14,313 nt of DNA, from positions 1-14,313 of the forward strand of contig CABQLI010000061.1 of assembly GCA_902464965.1 (NCBI GenBank), read 5' to 3'. This stretch comes from an uncultured Collinsella sp. (lineage in GTDB: Bacteria; Actinomycetota; Coriobacteriia; Coriobacteriales; Coriobacteriaceae). A model generated the notes under the pieces. The model was not told the DNA's origin, did no database searches, and saw nothing but the letters and a program-made list of their open reading frames with translations. Position numbers and translations under genes: made by a program. Position 1 is the stretch's first letter. The number at the start of each line of letters is the position of its first letter. Positions 13,705 to 14,313 of the stretch are shown here, piece by piece.

Positions 13705-14313
13705 TTGTTAGTACTTACTGATCAGCAGGCTGACGAGATGTTGAGTCGTCTAACTTCCTATTGCAAAGAGTATTCCTTGAGCGTAACTGATGTTGAGCTG
13801 AGGAAATGTATTCAGCATTTGGATTTGGTTCTAGAAACAAATAAGACAACCAATCTCACCCGTATTCTTAACGTAGAAGATGCTGCAGTACTGCATATCC
13901 TCGACTCACTTGTTTTGCTCCCCTATATCAACAAGGCTCCTGAGGGAGCTTTGCTCGATATGGGAACAGGTGCGGGCTTCCCTGGTATTCCATTAACCAT
14001 AACCACGCATCGTAAAGCTACTTATATTGACTCTGTTGGTAAGAAGGTTGATGCAGTCAATTCCTTTGTCCATGCTCTTGGATTGAAACATGCTCATGCG
14101 GTTCATGATCGTCTTGAAGAATATGCTCGAAGCCATAAGAAGCAGTTCTCTGTTGTAACCGCCCGCGCACTGGCCCCTCTACCGATTCTTGTTGAGTATG
14201 CGGCTCCGTATCTGAAGGATGGAGGGCTATTTGTTATAACCAAGGGCAATCCTTCGGTTGAGGAGCTTGCTTCCGGCATGTCAGCAGCTAAGATTTGCGG
14301 CTTCACTTTGCTT
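13705..14313 (+). CDS. rsmG: 16S rRNA (guanine-527-N7)-methyltransferase RsmG, partial at the right edge
   Basis: RsmG adds the m7G527 mark to 16S rRNA in the 30S subunit using S-adenosylmethionine; its loss gives low-level streptomycin resistance in several bacteria. The first 203 residues are present and the 3' end is cut off by the window. NKTTNLTRI (46-54) is the typical N-terminal motif. LLDMGTGAGFPGIPL (83-97) is the SAM-binding loop. ARALAPLPILVEYAAPYL and GGLFVITKG are conserved core strands and helices. The TTG start is favoured by its Shine-Dalgarno. Base composition is strikingly lower than in the gyrase genes (sampled lines about 35-42% GC against about 67%). A weak TACACT (13674-13679) could be its -10 element. 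parA-parB are the expected next genes. Confidence 0.93.
   Translation, partial: MLVLTDQQADEMLSRLTSYCKEYSLSVTDVELRKCIQHLDLVLETNKTTNLTRILNVEDAAVLHILDSLVLLPYINKAPEGALLDMGTGAGFPGIPLTITTHRKATYIDSVGKKVDAVNSFVHALGLKHAHAVHDRLEEYARSHKKQFSVVTARALAPLPILVEYAAPYLKDGGLFVITKGNPSVEELASGMSAAKICGFTLL

Overview
This window is a replication-origin neighbourhood from a high-GC Gram-positive bacterium. The likely source is the class Coriobacteriia, and a Collinsella-like gut actinobacterium fits best. The reasons are the actinobacterial order dnaA-dnaN-recF-DUF721-gyrB-gyrA, a short YidC without a signal peptide, GTG/TTG start codons behind strong Shine-Dalgarno sequences, and roughly 60-67% GC in the gyrase genes. 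The genus is an inference from gene content and protein style, not from a database match.

Layout: positions 151-11134 are read on the minus strand, leftwards away from the origin. In transcription order they are a GHKL-ATPase/winged-helix protein of unknown function, dnaA, dnaN, recF, a DciA-like DUF721 protein, a terminator, then gyrB-gyrA and a second terminator. Positions 11480-14313 are read on the plus strand: rpmH, rnpA, yidD, yidC, jag (khpB), a terminator, and rsmG running off the right edge. The divergent gap at 11135-11479 holds the rpmH promoter, a cluster of DnaA-box-like sites and an intricate set of inverted repeats.

The origin appears bipartite. The dnaA-dnaN gap (7810-8047) carries an AT-rich stretch with five consecutive DnaA-trio triplets next to a DnaA-box-like site, plus further boxes of the form TTTTC(A/C)ACA. 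A second box cluster lies about 3.3 kb away, beyond dnaA and the ATPase gene. A near-perfect parS centromere site is embedded in the dnaA coding sequence, in the variable domain II. Origin firing, ParB loading, clamp loading (dnaN), repair (recF), helicase loading (DUF721) and supercoiling (gyrBA) are therefore encoded or sited within 11 kb.

The most novel element is the 450-residue gene at 9782-11134. It combines a Bergerat-fold ATPase domain resembling SpoIIAB/RsbW or histidine-kinase catalytic domains, a long prion-like Q/Y/P-rich linker, and a C-terminal winged helix. It sits 15 bp upstream of dnaA, apparently as the first gene of the dnaA operon, directly downstream of the upstream DnaA-box cluster. 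Other points worth attention are a Phe at the GyrA quinolone-resistance Ser position, an acidic N-terminal extension of about 80 residues on GyrA, and an Asp-to-Asn change in the DNA-reading helix of DnaA.
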